Shown piece after piece: positions 20,611 to 34,239 of a DNA stretch of 64,000 nt (the stretch's first letter is position 1; every line of letters begins with the position of its first letter). The stretch comes from Eulemur rufifrons. Lineage: Eukaryota > Chordata > Mammalia > Primates > Lemuridae. Position numbers and translations under genes: made by a program. The stretch lies in NCBI RefSeq assembly GCF_041146395.1, contig NC_090989.1:126107501-126171500 (forward strand), in the 5' to 3' direction. The notes under the pieces were generated by a model. It worked only from the letters and a program-made list of their open reading frames with translations. It had not been told where the DNA came from and made no database searches.

Positions 20611-23600
20611 GTCCAGTGTTCTTTTCCTTATACTTCCCGTGGCTCCTTGTTGCTATGTTTTTGTTTGTTTGTTTGTTTGTTTTCATAAGCCACCTCTTAT
20701 TACTGTTCCAGAAACAAATCCAAAATCCGTAAGAATGGACGAAGTCACTGTCTCACCTATTCACCAACAAATGTTTGCGACCCCTACTGTGTTTGTTAGG
20801 GAACGGGCTAACTGGCTGTAACAAAGAGACCCACAAACAGATTGAAATAAAAATATTTTATTTCTGTTTTAAATAACCACAATTTCTTAATTGTGTGTGT
20901 GCCTGTTGCTCAAACCTTGGACTCAGATTGGATACTGCCATAGTCATTTCCTACTCCACATTGATTTTTTCACAATGCATGTTTTTTTATCATAGCAACC
21001 ATCTGAAACCCAGCTTCACAAAGACATGATGTCATGAGCTAATGTTGAAACTGTGAACTACTTCAAGCTAGTAGTTTTGCACAGTATCTATAAAAGCTAA
21101 ACTATCTTGCAGTGTGTTCCTACGTGTTCACTGAGGTACCTCAGGGTGCCCTGGCACACGATTTGAGAACCATGGCCCTAGAGTGTTATCTTTGTCCCAT
21201 GGCTGCATAGGTCACGGTGCTATGGCTGGATATGGCTCTTCGGGAGGAGCAGTGCCTTCTGACCTCCCTGGCAATCACTTCCTCTGCCCTTTCCAGACTC
21301 CTGTCATTACATATCAGCCCAGGTATTACGGCAGAAGGAGTGAGTGCTGATGATTTCACCAGCAATTTCTTCACTACCATTTCTCAGCCAGTGGGGACCA
21401 AGGTTCTCTAACCTGTTCACCTTACCCCAGTGAGAAGCCTAAAGCAAAATACAACCCATTTAAATAATGAAGGTGATGGTTTGTAGGCTCCTGCATGTAT
21501 TCTGAAATTATGTACATTCCTCTATCCCGTGCTCACAGGCATATGACCTTAATAAGACTTTAGGAACAAGCTTCCCTTGCTTCCATGTGGGCTCCATCCA
21601 AATACTGGAAACTGTGCATTGGTCTTAAATGGTAGAGGCTGGGGGAGAATCTACTCTAATTAGAGCCGAGTGCTGTGGAGACAGCCCAGGCTTGTCCTGG
21701 GGAAGAAAACCTGAACCGTCGGCACCTGAAGGACTTTTTGGTGTTAAGGTGCTTTCGGGGCAATTCAGGTAGTGAGTTCCACGTGTAGCCTCCAAGCAGG
21801 TGAGTGAGAAGCCTAACTATCTTTGCTGGACTATGACTGAATTTGATTTCCATTCCAAACTCTCATTCTGCTGGGTGGTAGGAAATAAACCACAGGCAGT
21901 TCAGGCTTTCCTATGACATTACACTGAATAATATGAAGTTACTGCTATTTGACTACTTCCAAACAAAAACAATGGCAACTGTATATGATTCAAAGGACAA
22001 TTTGGCTTCGTGGCTCCCAGGGTTTGTATCTAAGTTCCAGGGGTCTTGCGTGGCAGTCACGTTCCCAGGGGCCACGTGGTCCCCAATTGCTGCCCACTCT
22101 GTCATGCCTCTAAGAGTCCTCACTGTCCTACGCTCTCCATCACCGCTGGCCCATGAAGACCTCCTCACTGTCCGTGCCCCTCCGCACGGCCTCCCTGAGG
22201 CTGCAGCCCTCTCAGTGATTCCCACGTCCCCTGGGGAACTGTGAAACATCCATGGTGGGAGCAAGGCACAGTCCCCCTTCCCAGTGGGATTTACAACACC
22301 CATACTCTCATGGTCCCTCCGTTCCTCCTCTCTCTCCCACTCTCTGGAGTGAGAAGAACCAGCTCTTGCAACCTCATTCATTCTTTCAAGTCTATTGTTT
22401 CTGGCATCAGCTTGGTGCCTAACTCCTTTAAGGCTCAGGTGGTTAAGCTCCTGCATTCCAAAAGCTTTGGTGTGGGAGACAGCAAACCTCAGTTTCTATT
22501 TCTACACCTGAGCATCCCTCCTAGGAGACAGCAGATACCTTCCAGGGCATTTCCAGTGGGAGAAAGCCCTTGGGTAAAAATCATTAGGAGAGTCTGTACC
22601 AGCACGTTACCCTTTCTCTCCAGGTGTGTGGAAAGCACGGACAGGAAGTCAGAAGACTGGGTGAGAGAAAGTCCCGACCTCACTTTCCCAAGCTGTGCAA
22701 CCCAGGCAGGCCGCTGCACCTTTCTCCAAACAGCCAGTTGCTCAGGCCTTCAGGGTTAAAAAAACATCACCAATGGACCAATGCTCACCCTGTGTGGTCA
22801 CAGATAATTAGGCAGAGAGACGAAAGTCTTCCAGATTCAATGAAAATGTACCTACTTCGTGTTGCATTAGAGGTAGCAAGACTGAAGGGTTTTTTAAAAG
22901 CCTCGAGATAGTATATTTGAAGCAATCTGTGTATACTCTATTACTCAGCCCGCTCCCCACCAGCCCAAATGAAAGAGGATACAAAGCACATTTCTGGCAC
23001 CGCTGTTGCCTGTAAGACGTAAGGTGTGGCGACACGCCCATTTTCCCACTCGGCTGTATTCCTGTTTATTCCTGTGAGCACATGGTCTCTAAAATTGGCA
23101 ATGACTTTCTCTTTGTTATATTTACCTTCCTATCGGGGGCCAGCCCAGACTCCTGGGTGGATTCGTTTCCCATTGAATTACCAGAATAGGGCAGAATCTG
23201 ATTGGAAGGACGGCGTGGAAGGAAGCCTGGTTCCCAGGCCCTTACACAAGGGGATTTGTCCTCCCCTCCATGCCAGAGGCTGGGGGCTGCGAGGGAATTG
23301 AAATGGGACATCCTGTCCCCTCCACCAGCATTCTTTCCCCACCAAGCAGTGGCATTTTCCTTTGTGTTCTCACACAATTCACAATTCAGACTAGGTGGAG
23401 TAGCCCACGGGGCATGACTGCAGAGACCCCTCTGAGCACGAGTCTTCCCCCTCTCCCGCCAGTGCCACAGCCCGAGAGCCCACCTGACAGCCCCCTTCTT
23501 GGGGGTGTCTCTGCCTGTCACCCTTTTAAAGAGGAAATACCCTGGGAATGGGCTGAAACACCAAGCAGGTAGAAACCAGAGGCTTCACGCTCTTCACTTT

Positions 23601-23845
23601 TGAGGATGCAGGACAGCCCCGACCTCCAGTAACTGAGGAGTACATAAGGGGCCCTGAAGACAGAAAGCTTTGCCAAGGACCAGCCTTAGGGCGCAGGGGA
23701 GAGGGAAAGGCCAGAGAAGCCAGTTTTCTGTGCCTAGCAGTGAGCTGCCTGCCTGGCGATGCCACAGCCACATAGACACGGGTCTGCCTCACGCCTGTCC
23801 TGTCCTGAGTACGGACATATCACTGAACCAGAGGCCCTCAGACAT
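20611..23845. other. Long stretch with no supported gene
   Basis: A (GTTT)n tract lies at about 20662-20689. Sequence near 21110-21180 ('gaggtacctcagggtgccct', 'cgatttgagaaccatggccc') looks like the end of an old hAT-type repeat. ORFs of 90-172 codons at 21933-23572 overlap on both strands in a GC-rich patch and show no domain or splice context. I see no CDS here. Confidence 0.45.
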
Positions 23846-23849
23846 CCCA

Positions 23850-24010
23850 CGTCCTAAATGTGTGCCCCTGGATAAGTCACTTAACCTCTACCTGAACCTC
23901 AATTTCTTCATCTATAAAATAGGAATAATAAACCTACCTACCTCATAAAGTTGTTTGGAAGCTTAAGTGAGATAACATGTGTGTCTAAGGTTTTATGATT
24001 TGCAAAGCAC
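23850..24010 (+). repeat. MIR SINE
   Basis: 'ggataagtcacttaacctct', 'cctcaatttcttcatctata', 'aaataggaataataaaccta', 'cctacctcataaagttgttt' and 'gcaaagcaccatgtaagtat' form a clean MIR core. Confidence 0.85.
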
Positions 24011-25199
24011 CATGTAAGTATTCTTTTTCCTGCCTTATCTTAGAATCTTTTGGAAGAGACATTAAATAAAATCTCTAAGTCCAACCTCTACTAATGCAGG
24101 GATCCTGGACAAAAGGTCATCTACCTTCCACTTGAATCCCTTCTAGGACGGGACACTCACTACCACATACCTTTACGACTTGAGCTTGCTCTGGTTAAAC
24201 GACAGGCACGTCACATAAGCTCCAGAGTAAATGGGAAGGGTGAACTTCGCTCACCCAGCAACTGCAGAAGGATCAGCATGTAGATCAGGTTGGCCAGATG
24301 TTTATAGCTATTTGTCTAAAATCTGAAGTGATTGTCATTCATCTCCCTTTTTGAAGGTTAAGTGTGTTTGTTTTTGTTTTCATTATCAGAAATATATTAA
24401 AATGGATTAGGGGCATGGTTCAGAAAAATGAATGGAAAGGTAAATTCACAGATGTTCGGGTAGTGTATTCATCATAAGAACGTGGAGTAAAATGCTTTGT
24501 CCCAAGATTATTTCACTTTGTCCATTTAGAAAGGTCTCCTGTGACCTGCATAAATGTGAAAGAAAGCTTTGTTCCTTTCTTTTTAGCCAGGATAGTTCAA
24601 TGACATTTAAAAAAATATCAGGGAAGCTCCTAACTTCAATCTGTGCTATGAAGTGCCACTGAGGGCACTGATGTGTGTCCCTAAAGCCAAGAACTTTGTA
24701 TAGCTTTAGTTTCAGCAAGAAGGTAAATCAGCTTTCGCTTTTGGATTAAGGTCTGGCAAGCATGTGAAATAAAGTATCGCTTTGGGGGATTTTTATAAGG
24801 GGAGCTAGGAAATTAAGAATGTTAGGGTTCACCGTTTAAATCTGCAATGAATGTGGATATGCAAAGGTCAGCCTAAAGAGATGCAGGCCCCTGTGATCTG
24901 TAGAGGTATACATGAGGAAAGAGAAGTTGGCAAACAGTTTTGTGAACAATCGTGCAGCAGAAGTTAAAATTCTCATGCATGTATTGCATCAGTGGCCTAG
25001 AAAACATCAGACAAAGAGCCTACGAGAAATCAAAGATGAGGAATCACCATCCCACAGAGAAAATGTCACTGGCCTTGAGCCTCAGTGTAAATGACAATCA
25101 TGGAAGAAGCTGTTGGTCACCAACCCACCAACTATTACCTTCTTTGTTAACAGAAAACTAATTCTGTTCAGGAACTAAGCAGCAGATAGTTCTGGAAGT
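24011..25199. other. Unassigned noncoding stretch
   Basis: Nothing recognised apart from a possible ancient repeat near 24050-24200. No exon is supported. Confidence 0.4.
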
Positions 25200-25620
25200 C
25201 TGGACTCCACTGAAGTCTCAGGGTACAAATCTTGAATAGTCTGTGGTCAAAATTATAATTCTGTTTCCCTTGTCAGTGATTGGTTTAAGATGGGGCATGT
25301 GACCCAATTCTGGCCAATAAGAAGTCTGCTGGAGGTATTTCTAGAAAAGTTTTCCCCATTCTTAAAAGAGAAGAAACCAATAAGACTTTCTGTTTCTGTC
25401 ATTTGGATGTTGCTGGGAGAGAATATGATGCTTTGAACTGTTGCAGCCATTTTGTGACTATGAGGAGAGAAGCCTGAGGCAAAGGCAACATGCTTAGGGT
25501 GGCAGAGTAACAAGATGGAAAAATCCTGAGTCCTGTATTATGTTGAGCTGATAAACCAATCAATGCTCATACTGCCTCCCTATAGACTTACTATTATGTG
25601 AGAAAATAAATCTTTTTATT
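25200..25620 (+). repeat. Ancient interspersed repeat, family unassigned
   Basis: 'gtgattggtttaagatgggg', 'catgtgacccaattctggcc', 'tgttgcagccattttgtgac', 'agggtggcagagtaacaaga' and 'attatgtgagaaaataaatc' follow the same consensus order as the copy at 9800-10175. Confidence 0.55.
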
Positions 25621-25629
25621 TATGGAGTC

Positions 25630-25810
25630 CCTCAGAGATAAGATTATAGAATCAGACTTCCCAGGTTCAAATTCCAACTTTACCACTTCCTAGCTATGTG
25701 AATTTGGACTTCTCTGATTTGTAAAATGGAGACACTGATAATACCTCCCTGTAGTATTGTTGTTAGAATTAAACAAATTAATACATGGAGAATGCTAGAA
25801 CCATACCTAA
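25630..25810 (+). repeat. MIR SINE
   Basis: It starts 'aatcagacttcccaggttca' and continues through 'accacttcctagctatgtga', 'tgtaaaatggagacactgat' and 'gttgttagaattaaacaaat'. Nearly the whole MIR is present. Confidence 0.88.
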
Positions 25811-25929
25811 CCACTCAAACATTTAAAAATTTTCATCATTTAAGTAATTTTATGTTGAGTCTTCTAATTTTTGCTTTTGAAAGCATCCTATGTAAAAGAG
25901 AAACTGTCAGCTAACTTTTTTCCCTTTCA

Positions 25930-26100
25930 AAAAGTTAGGAAATCAACAACAAAAAGACAAACAATCCCTTAAAAAATGGCCAAAGGACTTGAATAGATAT
26001 TTCTCTAAAAAAGATAGACCATGGCCCACAGAAGGTGCAAGCAAACCATATGTCTATCAGTGAATGAATGGATAAATAATGCAATAATATTCAGCCATAA
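25930..26100 (+). mobile_element. L1 ORF2 fragment, old
   Basis: 'cttaaaaaatggccaaagga' and 'cttgaatagatatttctcta' are ORF2 3'-region landmarks. They are followed at once by the later 'tgaatgaatggataaataat' part, so intervening sequence has been deleted. Confidence 0.7.
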
Positions 26101-26104
26101 AAAA

Positions 26105-27540
26105 TTAGAAAATATAATGAGGAAACTATCTCATTCACAAAAGCAACAAAAGTCATGGAATACTTAGGACCAAATACAGAAGAAATACAAAACTTGACCT
26201 AAGGACATGCAGGAAAACTTGAAAGGCAGGGAAACATCATGCACCAGAACAGGAAGGTTCAGGGCTGTCAAGATATCAGTTACTTCCAAATCAACCTGAG
26301 AATTTAAGATATATTTAATTTTTTAACTTAACACATTGATTTTTAAATTCTACTGGAAGGATACATTTGTGAGAATAACTAAAATAATTTTTAAAAATTA
26401 AAAGGGACCGACCCTACCAGATAGTAAGACATATTTCAAAAATACTATAATTTGGGAATTTTATTACCAACCTAGGAATAAAAAAATTGATTATTGGACC
26501 ACAAATCCAGAAATCAGAATTTATCATATACTGAGACTGGTATTTATGATAGTTTGGAAAAGGATAAATTAATTAGTCTGGGAACAACTGGCTCAAAACT
26601 AATACGCTAAAATAAATTCCAAATGGACTAAATGTTTTTTAAAAAAAACTAGAACTAGAAGAAAATATAAGTAAATCTTTCTGTCATATTAGAGTAGGAA
26701 AGGCCTGGCTAAACATGACTTCAGGGGCAGAAATTATAAGGAAATGAGTGCTAGATACATTTGACTATATAAAATTTAAAAATAAATGTCTGTATATAAG
26801 AAAGGCAAATGAAAAATTGGGGAATATATTTGCAATACATATGATAATAAGGAATATCCAAAATATGTAAAGAGCTCTTATAAATAAAACAGTAATATCT
26901 CAATAGAAAAACAGAACAAACATATGAAGAGAAAATTATTAGAACAAATGTATGAAAAAGTCTTCACTAATAATTAAAAAATATAAGTCGTAGCAATGAG
27001 CTTAATCAAATTGGAAATATTTTTAAAGTTATGATACTCAGCAAGAATGCAGGGAAATGGGCATTTGTGTTCTGTAATTTGGTAGAAGCTTTCTAGAAGG
27101 CAATTTGGCAGTATGTATTAAAAGTCTTTAACATGTGCCTGTGCATTGACTCAGAAATTCCAAGCTTGGAAATTTATGTTAAGAAAATAACAAAGGATAT
27201 GGGCAAAAATCTGGTAGGTACTTATAATGTTTAACAAATAGAGAACTTAAAAAATTATCATATAGCCACAGAATGGAATATCATGTAGCCACTGAAATAT
27301 GTTTTCCAACATGGAAAGATGTTTGATCTATTAAGTGGAAACAAACTGGTTTTAAAATGGTTTGTATAATATGATACCATTTTGTAAAAATCATACCATT
27401 TTTATAGCCACACAGTAAGATATGAACCATGATTTTCTCCGAGCATTTGGGATTATAGGTATTTCCCCCACCCTTCTTTGGCCCAAATGTATTTTCTGAT
27501 TATTCTTTAATAAATACATCATGCTTTTGAAATAAGAAAG
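26105..27540 (+). mobile_element. Old L1 3' half
   Basis: Heavily mutated ORF2 order is visible: 'atggaatacttaggaccaaa', 'gtcaagatatcagttacttc', 'actagaactagaagaaaata', 'ggaatatccaaaatatgtaa'. A 3' region with 'taatatgataccattttgta' and 'gggattataggtatttcccc' follows. No open frame survives. Confidence 0.75.
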
Positions 27541-27685
27541 TTGTTATTAAACTTGAAACATTATCCTAAATAAAAGAAATGAAAAATAAGTATCTGTATG
27601 TATTTCATTTGTACTTCATTTTGAACAACTGGGATGTCATAAGGCAAAAGAATGAAGAGGAAATTGAAAAGAAGGGTAATCTATC

Positions 27686-27707
27686 GGGGGGGGGGGCCGG
27701 GGGGGGG
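27686..27707 (+). repeat. Poly-G tract G11-CC-G9
   Basis: Two uninterrupted G runs are separated by only CC. This is potential quadruplex-forming DNA; it could also be affected by sequencing or assembly error. Confidence 0.9.
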
Positions 27708-27787
27708 ATATTCCAGAGCAGGAGAGAGACAGAAAGAGAGAAACGTAAACATTTCTTGGCTGTCCTAAGTTAAGCAGAAGTCTTAGT

Positions 27788-28020
27788 TGAAAATGGCAAG
27801 CCGTAACTCAAACTACCCTGACGGGAAAGGAGCGTTTATTCAAGGATACTGAACTGTCCCAAACAATCAAAGGAGAGATTGTCAAAGTGAGTCATGTATT
27901 CGACAAGTATGTCTTGAGTTTCCACCTTGGGCCAGGTACAGTCTAAGCATTGGTGCTCAGGCTCCAAGGATCTAAGACACAGTCCTGTCTTCTCAGACAG
28001 TTTAGGCTATGCTTCAACAA
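27788..28020 (+). repeat. Ancient repeat fragments, unassigned
   Basis: 27788-27850 ('aaaatggcaagccgtaactc', 'ggagcgtttattcaaggata') resembles the elements at 2019 and 11916. 27900-28010 ('gtatgtcttgagtttccacc', 'ttgggccaggtacagtctaa') resembles L2/MIR-type 'growing size table' sequence common in mammals. Confidence 0.35.
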
Positions 28021-28429
28021 GTTCTTATTACTGAATAACATCTAACACAAGAAAAATGATTTCTGTGTCTTGTTACATGTCCAACACAGGTGGGTAGGGG
28101 AAGGGAGCTTTGCTCCACACAGCCACTCCACCATCTTGAAGGAACACCATTTGGAGCATGTGGCCAGGAAGCGAGGATGGCAGAGACACACTGGTTCTTA
28201 GGTGCCTCAGCCCAGGACCCCTCACTTCCACTCACATTCCCATCTGCCAGAACTCATCCACACGGCTCAACTCAAATTCAAGGGAGGCCGGGAAATGTAT
28301 GTGGCTCTTTGGGAAACACTCATTGTTACTGTCATAGGCATGAGGGAAAGGATAAAATAAAGGGTTGAAACTGAACGGCTTTCTGTCTAATCCCCATGTT
28401 TATAAAAAAATCCCAATACTCAAAATACA

Positions 28430-29310
28430 CCATTCCACAATTATAATTGATTGTATAGGCAAAGCTTCCCTTTCTCCTTTGATGATCTTAAGTACATCTT
28501 TATAAGGAGCAAATTGTTAACTGCCATTCTAACTGCATATTGGAATTGTATCTGTTCTCGGTCTCTTGCTAATAATGAAGTGTGAATAATAGATTGCAAG
28601 GGCTAACTTTGGCGTGATTGGGTCAAAATTCCTTGCTAGTGGGAAATGCAAAAAAACAAATTGTTTTGATTTAAGAATAGATTCACCATAGCACACTGGT
28701 GGTCAAAACCGATCTGGCACTGGGGGTGAGGCTCCTCGCATTCTCTCACACTTGGAGGAAAAGGAGCAGGAAAAAGAGGCAGAGCAGGTACAATGGAGCT
28801 GTCAGTGTGGTCAGCCCTGCTGCGCCCAGCCAATTTGCTTGAACTTGAAACAGAAGTGTTAACCTCATGGAGTGCAAGTCCATCCATCCTCTTTTTTTTT
28901 TTTTTTTCTTCCCTCACTGGGGCTTTCAGCAGCGCTTGTTAGGGGAAAAGGTGCTTGTTTTATTCCTAATTGTATGGAGCAGCTGATCAGTGTCTGCACC
29001 ATTTCTTGAACAAAGAATGTATTTCAGACCTTCTTATTGCTTCTTACTTCATTTAAAATTTAACAGATGTCAGTTGTGACACATAAACACTCTCTCCCTC
29101 GGCGATGGATTACGGCAAATTTCATTTTACGCCTAGCATGAAAGCCACGCTATATTGTGTGTTGAAAGACCATTTTTTTTAAAAAGAAAGAGAGAAAGAA
29201 AGGGAAAACCATTCTGACTTAAAATCCCGTAATAATGGCAGAAAACCAATTTCCACAAAGGCATTGTCCTGGAAAGCTTTGCGGGTTTAAGGCGCCACCT
29301 AATGGGCATG
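28430..29310. promoter_or_regulatory. Possible conserved noncoding block
   Basis: About 880 bp without recognisable transposon sequence. It has homeodomain-type AT sites ('cacaattataattgattgta', 'ttgctaataatgaagtgtga') and mixed non-repetitive sequence up to 29300. Enhancer status is only inferred from the lack of repeats and the motif content. Poly-T and GA-rich runs occur at 28891-28907 and 29172-29200. Confidence 0.22.
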
Positions 29311-29399
29311 TGGCAGATCACACAGGGCTGTCACCTCAGGTTGCCTGTGTGTGTCTGGGATGCCATTTGTGCAGATGCCCACGCTGGTGGAGTTATCTT

Positions 29400-29580
29400 C
29401 AAGTTCTGTGTCTGCTTCTGGTTAGTTCTATAACCCCGGGCAAGTCCCTTAACCTCTCTGAACTCGAGGATCCTCACCTAAGCGGAGGTTTCGGATGCCT
29501 TCTTCATGAGATTGTTGAGAGGATTCAGAAAGGGTGTATTTGAAAGTGGGATGTAACCAAAGCTCTTAAATTCAGGTTAC
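29400..29580 (+). repeat. MIR SINE
   Basis: 'tctggttagttctataaccc', 'cgggcaagtcccttaacctc', 'tctgaactcgaggatcctca' and 'catgagattgttgagaggat' follow MIR order. Confidence 0.75.
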
Positions 29581-30285
29581 TAACGGTCACCAAGTAATAA
29601 AATCATGTGGCCTTACATATTTTGTTTTTCTCCTTTTGGTATAGGCTTGGGTTCAGAGGTATGTTTTTCAACCCTAGGAAAAATTATAGCACCAGCATGA
29701 AAATGAACTGCAGTTGATGGCTGCCCTCAGGGTGGGGGAGGTGGTAGGAAACAGTGGGACTGTGGTGAACTGGACAGCACTCGTCTGGCCTCAGGGGAGA
29801 ACGGCCTGGAGCTGTGGCCAGATTTTCCTGTTTGCCACAAGAAACCAACCATGTGGGATCTCCTGCTTGCAAATGTTGGCCCAAGTTTTTAAACACTACA
29901 GGGGCTAAAGGAATCATCCGTGGGGACTGAGTTCAGCTTGCGGGTCTCCAGCTTGCACTCTTTCTGTTCATTTCTGTAGCCATGCAACAAGGTGGGTGCC
30001 AGGTGTGGACCTGCTCTCGCTGGGGTGCTGTGTGGAGAAGGGGGCTCAGTGCCCCCTGTCTGGGGAGAGGGCAGTGGGCATCTAGTGACGTGAGGGGGGG
30101 GGGGGGATGATCTGAAATCACCATTTTACTGGCCCTGAGGTGAGAAGCTCAGCCTGGAGGAGGCCTAGAAAGCCTCTTTCCTGTTGTCAGTTCTCCCTTC
30201 CTCATCCCTATCTCTTCCTCTCTTCCTTCTTGGAAAAAGTCTCCTTCCCTGCTGGAATCCTCCCAAGAGCCAGACAGTCCCTGGA
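29581..30285. other. Unassigned noncoding stretch
   Basis: No repeat or exon recognised. A 13-G run occurs at 30094-30106. Confidence 0.4.
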
Positions 30286-30289
30286 GACC

Positions 30290-30520
30290 ACTGAGAAGAA
30301 TGCCAGACTCAGAGTCAGACTCTGAGGATACACATTTGCTGTGTGGCCTTGGGCAGGTAGCTCCACCTCTCTGAGTCTTTGTTTCATTTCATCTTTTGTA
30401 AAGTGAGGAGGAAGGGAACCTCCTTCCCTGGCTCCTCAGGATGGCACCCAGGTCATATGAGATGATACGTGAGGCAGTATACGTGAGGACTTGACAGTGC
30501 TGAGCAGTATTTGGCTATTT
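30290..30520 (+). repeat. MIR SINE
   Basis: 'ccagactcagagtcagactc', 'tgctgtgtggccttgggcag', 'ctctgagtctttgtttcatt' and 'ttgacagtgctgagcagtat' show full MIR order with a short internal insertion. Confidence 0.8.
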
Positions 30521-30599
30521 TAAAACTATGCCATCTACTTTGAATAATTCTTAAATGCTGGGACAGCATTAAGAAAAAATCATCCCTGTGCTTAGTCAA

Positions 30600-32215
30600 T
30601 CATTCATTCAATAACTATATACTGAGCCTCTATTATGTGCTAGGTTCTTCCAAGCAATGACTAAGACAAACCCAGATCTTCCTGTCATGAAATGTCAGTT
30701 CTGGAGTAGGAGGCAGGGAATGGGGAAGGAGGGAAGGGAGGGAGAAAGGATGGTTGAAATTGCCCACTGGAGCCAGAGGTCAGATCCCAAGAGTGAGGAG
30801 CCTCAGGAGGATTCTGAGCACGGGAGAAACCCTCCTGTCTATTTTGTTCATTTTTCAAAGGTTCCTCTTCCACCTGTGGAGAATAGGCAGTAGCTGGGCA
30901 CAGCAGCAGTGGGGCAGCCTAGAAGGCCATGGCAGTGATCCAGCTCAAGGTGCAGGGGTGTATCTCACGCTAGCCGTGCAATGGCAAGATGTGGATGATA
31001 CGGGCATGGGGTGGGGGCAGGGCTGACAGCGTTTGCCTGTGGATTGGCTGTTAGGGAAAGATGGAGACACAGCTGGTGACTCACACAGACACAATCCCTG
31101 TCCATGAGGCGCTTATGGTTAAGTAACAGGCCATCAGCTAGGAGATCCACAAATAAGTATTTAGTGGTACTGGCTACGGATGACATAAAACACAGGAACC
31201 TCAAGGGGACCTAGGCTAGTCTGGAAATGACATTTAAGCTTTATCAAGGGGAGCTTTGGTACAATTACGTAGCCGGGGAAATATTTCCATATTTCCTCCA
31301 CAACTCTGATTTGGTTCTGCAAACACATGAGTCCCCAAACACGTCAGTAGTTAGCAATGGACTGTGGTGAGGAGGAATCGCAACATGCGAGCATTCACAA
31401 GCCGTCTCCCCACAAACTCCTGTACCTTGCCCATTTGGTCCAAGAGTCCTTTGTGAGCTGCTGGAGTAATGAGGCAGAGTGGAGATGCAAATGAAAATGG
31501 GAAATCAGAGAGAACAGGTTTTCTATTGGGAAGAGCATGCCAAAGGAGGCGGGGTTGCTAGTGGGAGTGGACTGCTCGATAGAGAGTCTGGGAAAGAGAA
31601 AGCTCTGGAGGAGAGCAGGTACCCTAATGAGGGGCATCTTGAGGAGGGACAGGGTGATAAGCAACTACAAATGATGGCTGCTTTACTCCACTGAGTTTTG
31701 GCGAGGTCTGTTACACAGCAATAGCTGACTGATGCAAAGCTTTTACTGTGCATCCTGCATGTGATTTCTCCATTGGCCTTTCTTCATAAGATTTAAGTAA
31801 AGACTTGAATGACTTCTAAATGCTTTCCAGATGGTTGATTACTGTTTCTTTTGATAGTATCATCCTTTGAGCCTGGACAGGAGGTGGCCCTTCTACAGTC
31901 CAATTCAGAAATGTTTTGTGAAATCAGGCACCTACAGTCAGTCACTCCTTGTCATTATCCATAGGAAGCTTAGCTATGGAGTTTTCAGGAACACTGACAG
32001 TAACTATAGCTCTGTCGTATAATCATTTGCTTTGCTCACATCTGGGATCCTCTCGTACACCTAATCTCATATTACTTATTACCTATTCTTAACACTGGTA
32101 AAAATTTTAAAGGAAATAACGAGCCATTTCTCACCTATGTGTCAATGCACATTCTAAATCCCATTTCCAAATTATTTTTAATATCAATGGATTTGGGTTC
32201 CATCCCTCTCATTCA
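30600..32215. other. Mostly unassigned, with ancient repeat traces
   Basis: 30600-30700 ('cattcattcaataactatat', 'ctattatgtgctaggttctt') is L2/MIR-like. 30880-31010 and 31060-31150 look like old repeat sequence related in style to 5490-6060. Nothing coding is supported. Confidence 0.35.
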
Positions 32216-32379
32216 ATATTTTTCAAAGTAATGTCTGTTCATCAGCTGTAACAAAATCATAAAAATCACCTCGGGAACTTGCTAAAAATGCAAGTCGTGT
32301 TTCCTCTCCCTTTTGCCTTCCCTTAACAAGCCATTCAGACCTCAAACCGTGAGCGGGGCCAGAGCAAGGCAGGCATCTG

Positions 32380-32845
32380 CACCAGCCGCAGGGTGGAAGA
32401 AGGGTGAGCCGTGGTGGCACAGTGGCCCAGAGTGGGTGTCAGAGCCCAAGCAGGGCAACGAGGAGGGTGTCCACACAGGCGTGCTGCTAGCAGTGTCAGA
32501 ACCTGAGCAGGGTGAGGCAGTGGCCTCGGGGGAGAGGCAGCCCAGCAGGGTGTCGGACCCTGCACAGGATGCAGGGTGTGTGCACAGGAGGGGGCCTGCA
32601 GCAGGGTGGCAGAGCCCAGCAGGAGAAAGAGGGCATCTGTGCAGAGAAGCTGCATGACGTGAGGTTTTAACGCCCAAGTAGGGTGAGGTGGGCTTCCATG
32701 TGAAGGGGACACGGCCCAGAGTGTGGGTTCAGAGGCCAGACAGGGTGATGAAGGCATCCGCACAGAGAGCTGTCCTGGTACACGGCGTTGGGTCCCAAGT
32801 GGGATGAGGAGGACATTTGTGTCAGGGAGAGGGTGTGGTATAGAT
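32380..32845 (+). repeat. Imperfect minisatellite, about 57-60 bp period
   Basis: A 'gtcagagcccaagcagggtg'-like unit start recurs near 32438, 32495, 32552, 32609, 32668, 32727 and 32787. Each is followed by 'aggagggcatccgcacaggg'-like sequence. At least seven diverged units are present and the region is GC-rich. It may derive from the 5' region of an old L1, since L1 3' UTR sequence follows. The 114- and 142-codon ORFs across it are repeat artefacts. Confidence 0.8.
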
Positions 32846-32939
32846 GGGAGAATGGGGTAATCAAGATAAAGATTTATATTAATGTTTTATAACACATTGA
32901 ATATCATAGGAAATCTTGAGTCCATTTAGATATAAACGA

Positions 32940-33860
<921 letters not shown>

Positions 33861-34239
33861 CTCTTTAAAAGTGTACAGTACTTTTACCTTCTCTATCAAT
33901 TTGTGATTGTTTCAAAATTTTAATGCAGTTTTCAGGGTCTTACTCCAGACCTTCTAAGTCAGAGTCCATAGAAGCAGGCCTAGGTAACTATCATGCAGAC
34001 CCTTCAATTGCCCACATGGCAGGTTTGTGTACAAACCACTCTTTCCTCAAGACACTTTACTGCCACTTGCTGGGAGATTGTCATAATAAACAAATCTACA
34101 GTCGACTCCAATTATAGACAGTGTCCTCTAGAATTTTGCCATGTACAATTTGTATAGCCAGCTGTATGCGGCAGCCCTGTTGTTATGCACAATGAAATAA
34201 GCACCTTTCCTCCTTGTCAAAATAAATAGGGAGGACTTC
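33861..34239. other. Unassigned noncoding stretch
   Basis: Part of 33920-34040 ('cttactccagaccttctaag') may be a worn hAT MER5-like fragment. Nothing else recognised. Confidence 0.35.

Noticed and set aside
22241..22759. 172-codon plus-strand ORF
   Set aside because: Opposed by a 167-codon minus ORF; no recognisable domain or exon boundaries.
32313..32763. ORFs of 111-142 codons across the GC-rich repeat
   Set aside because: Open frames arise from the 57-60-bp unit on both strands.
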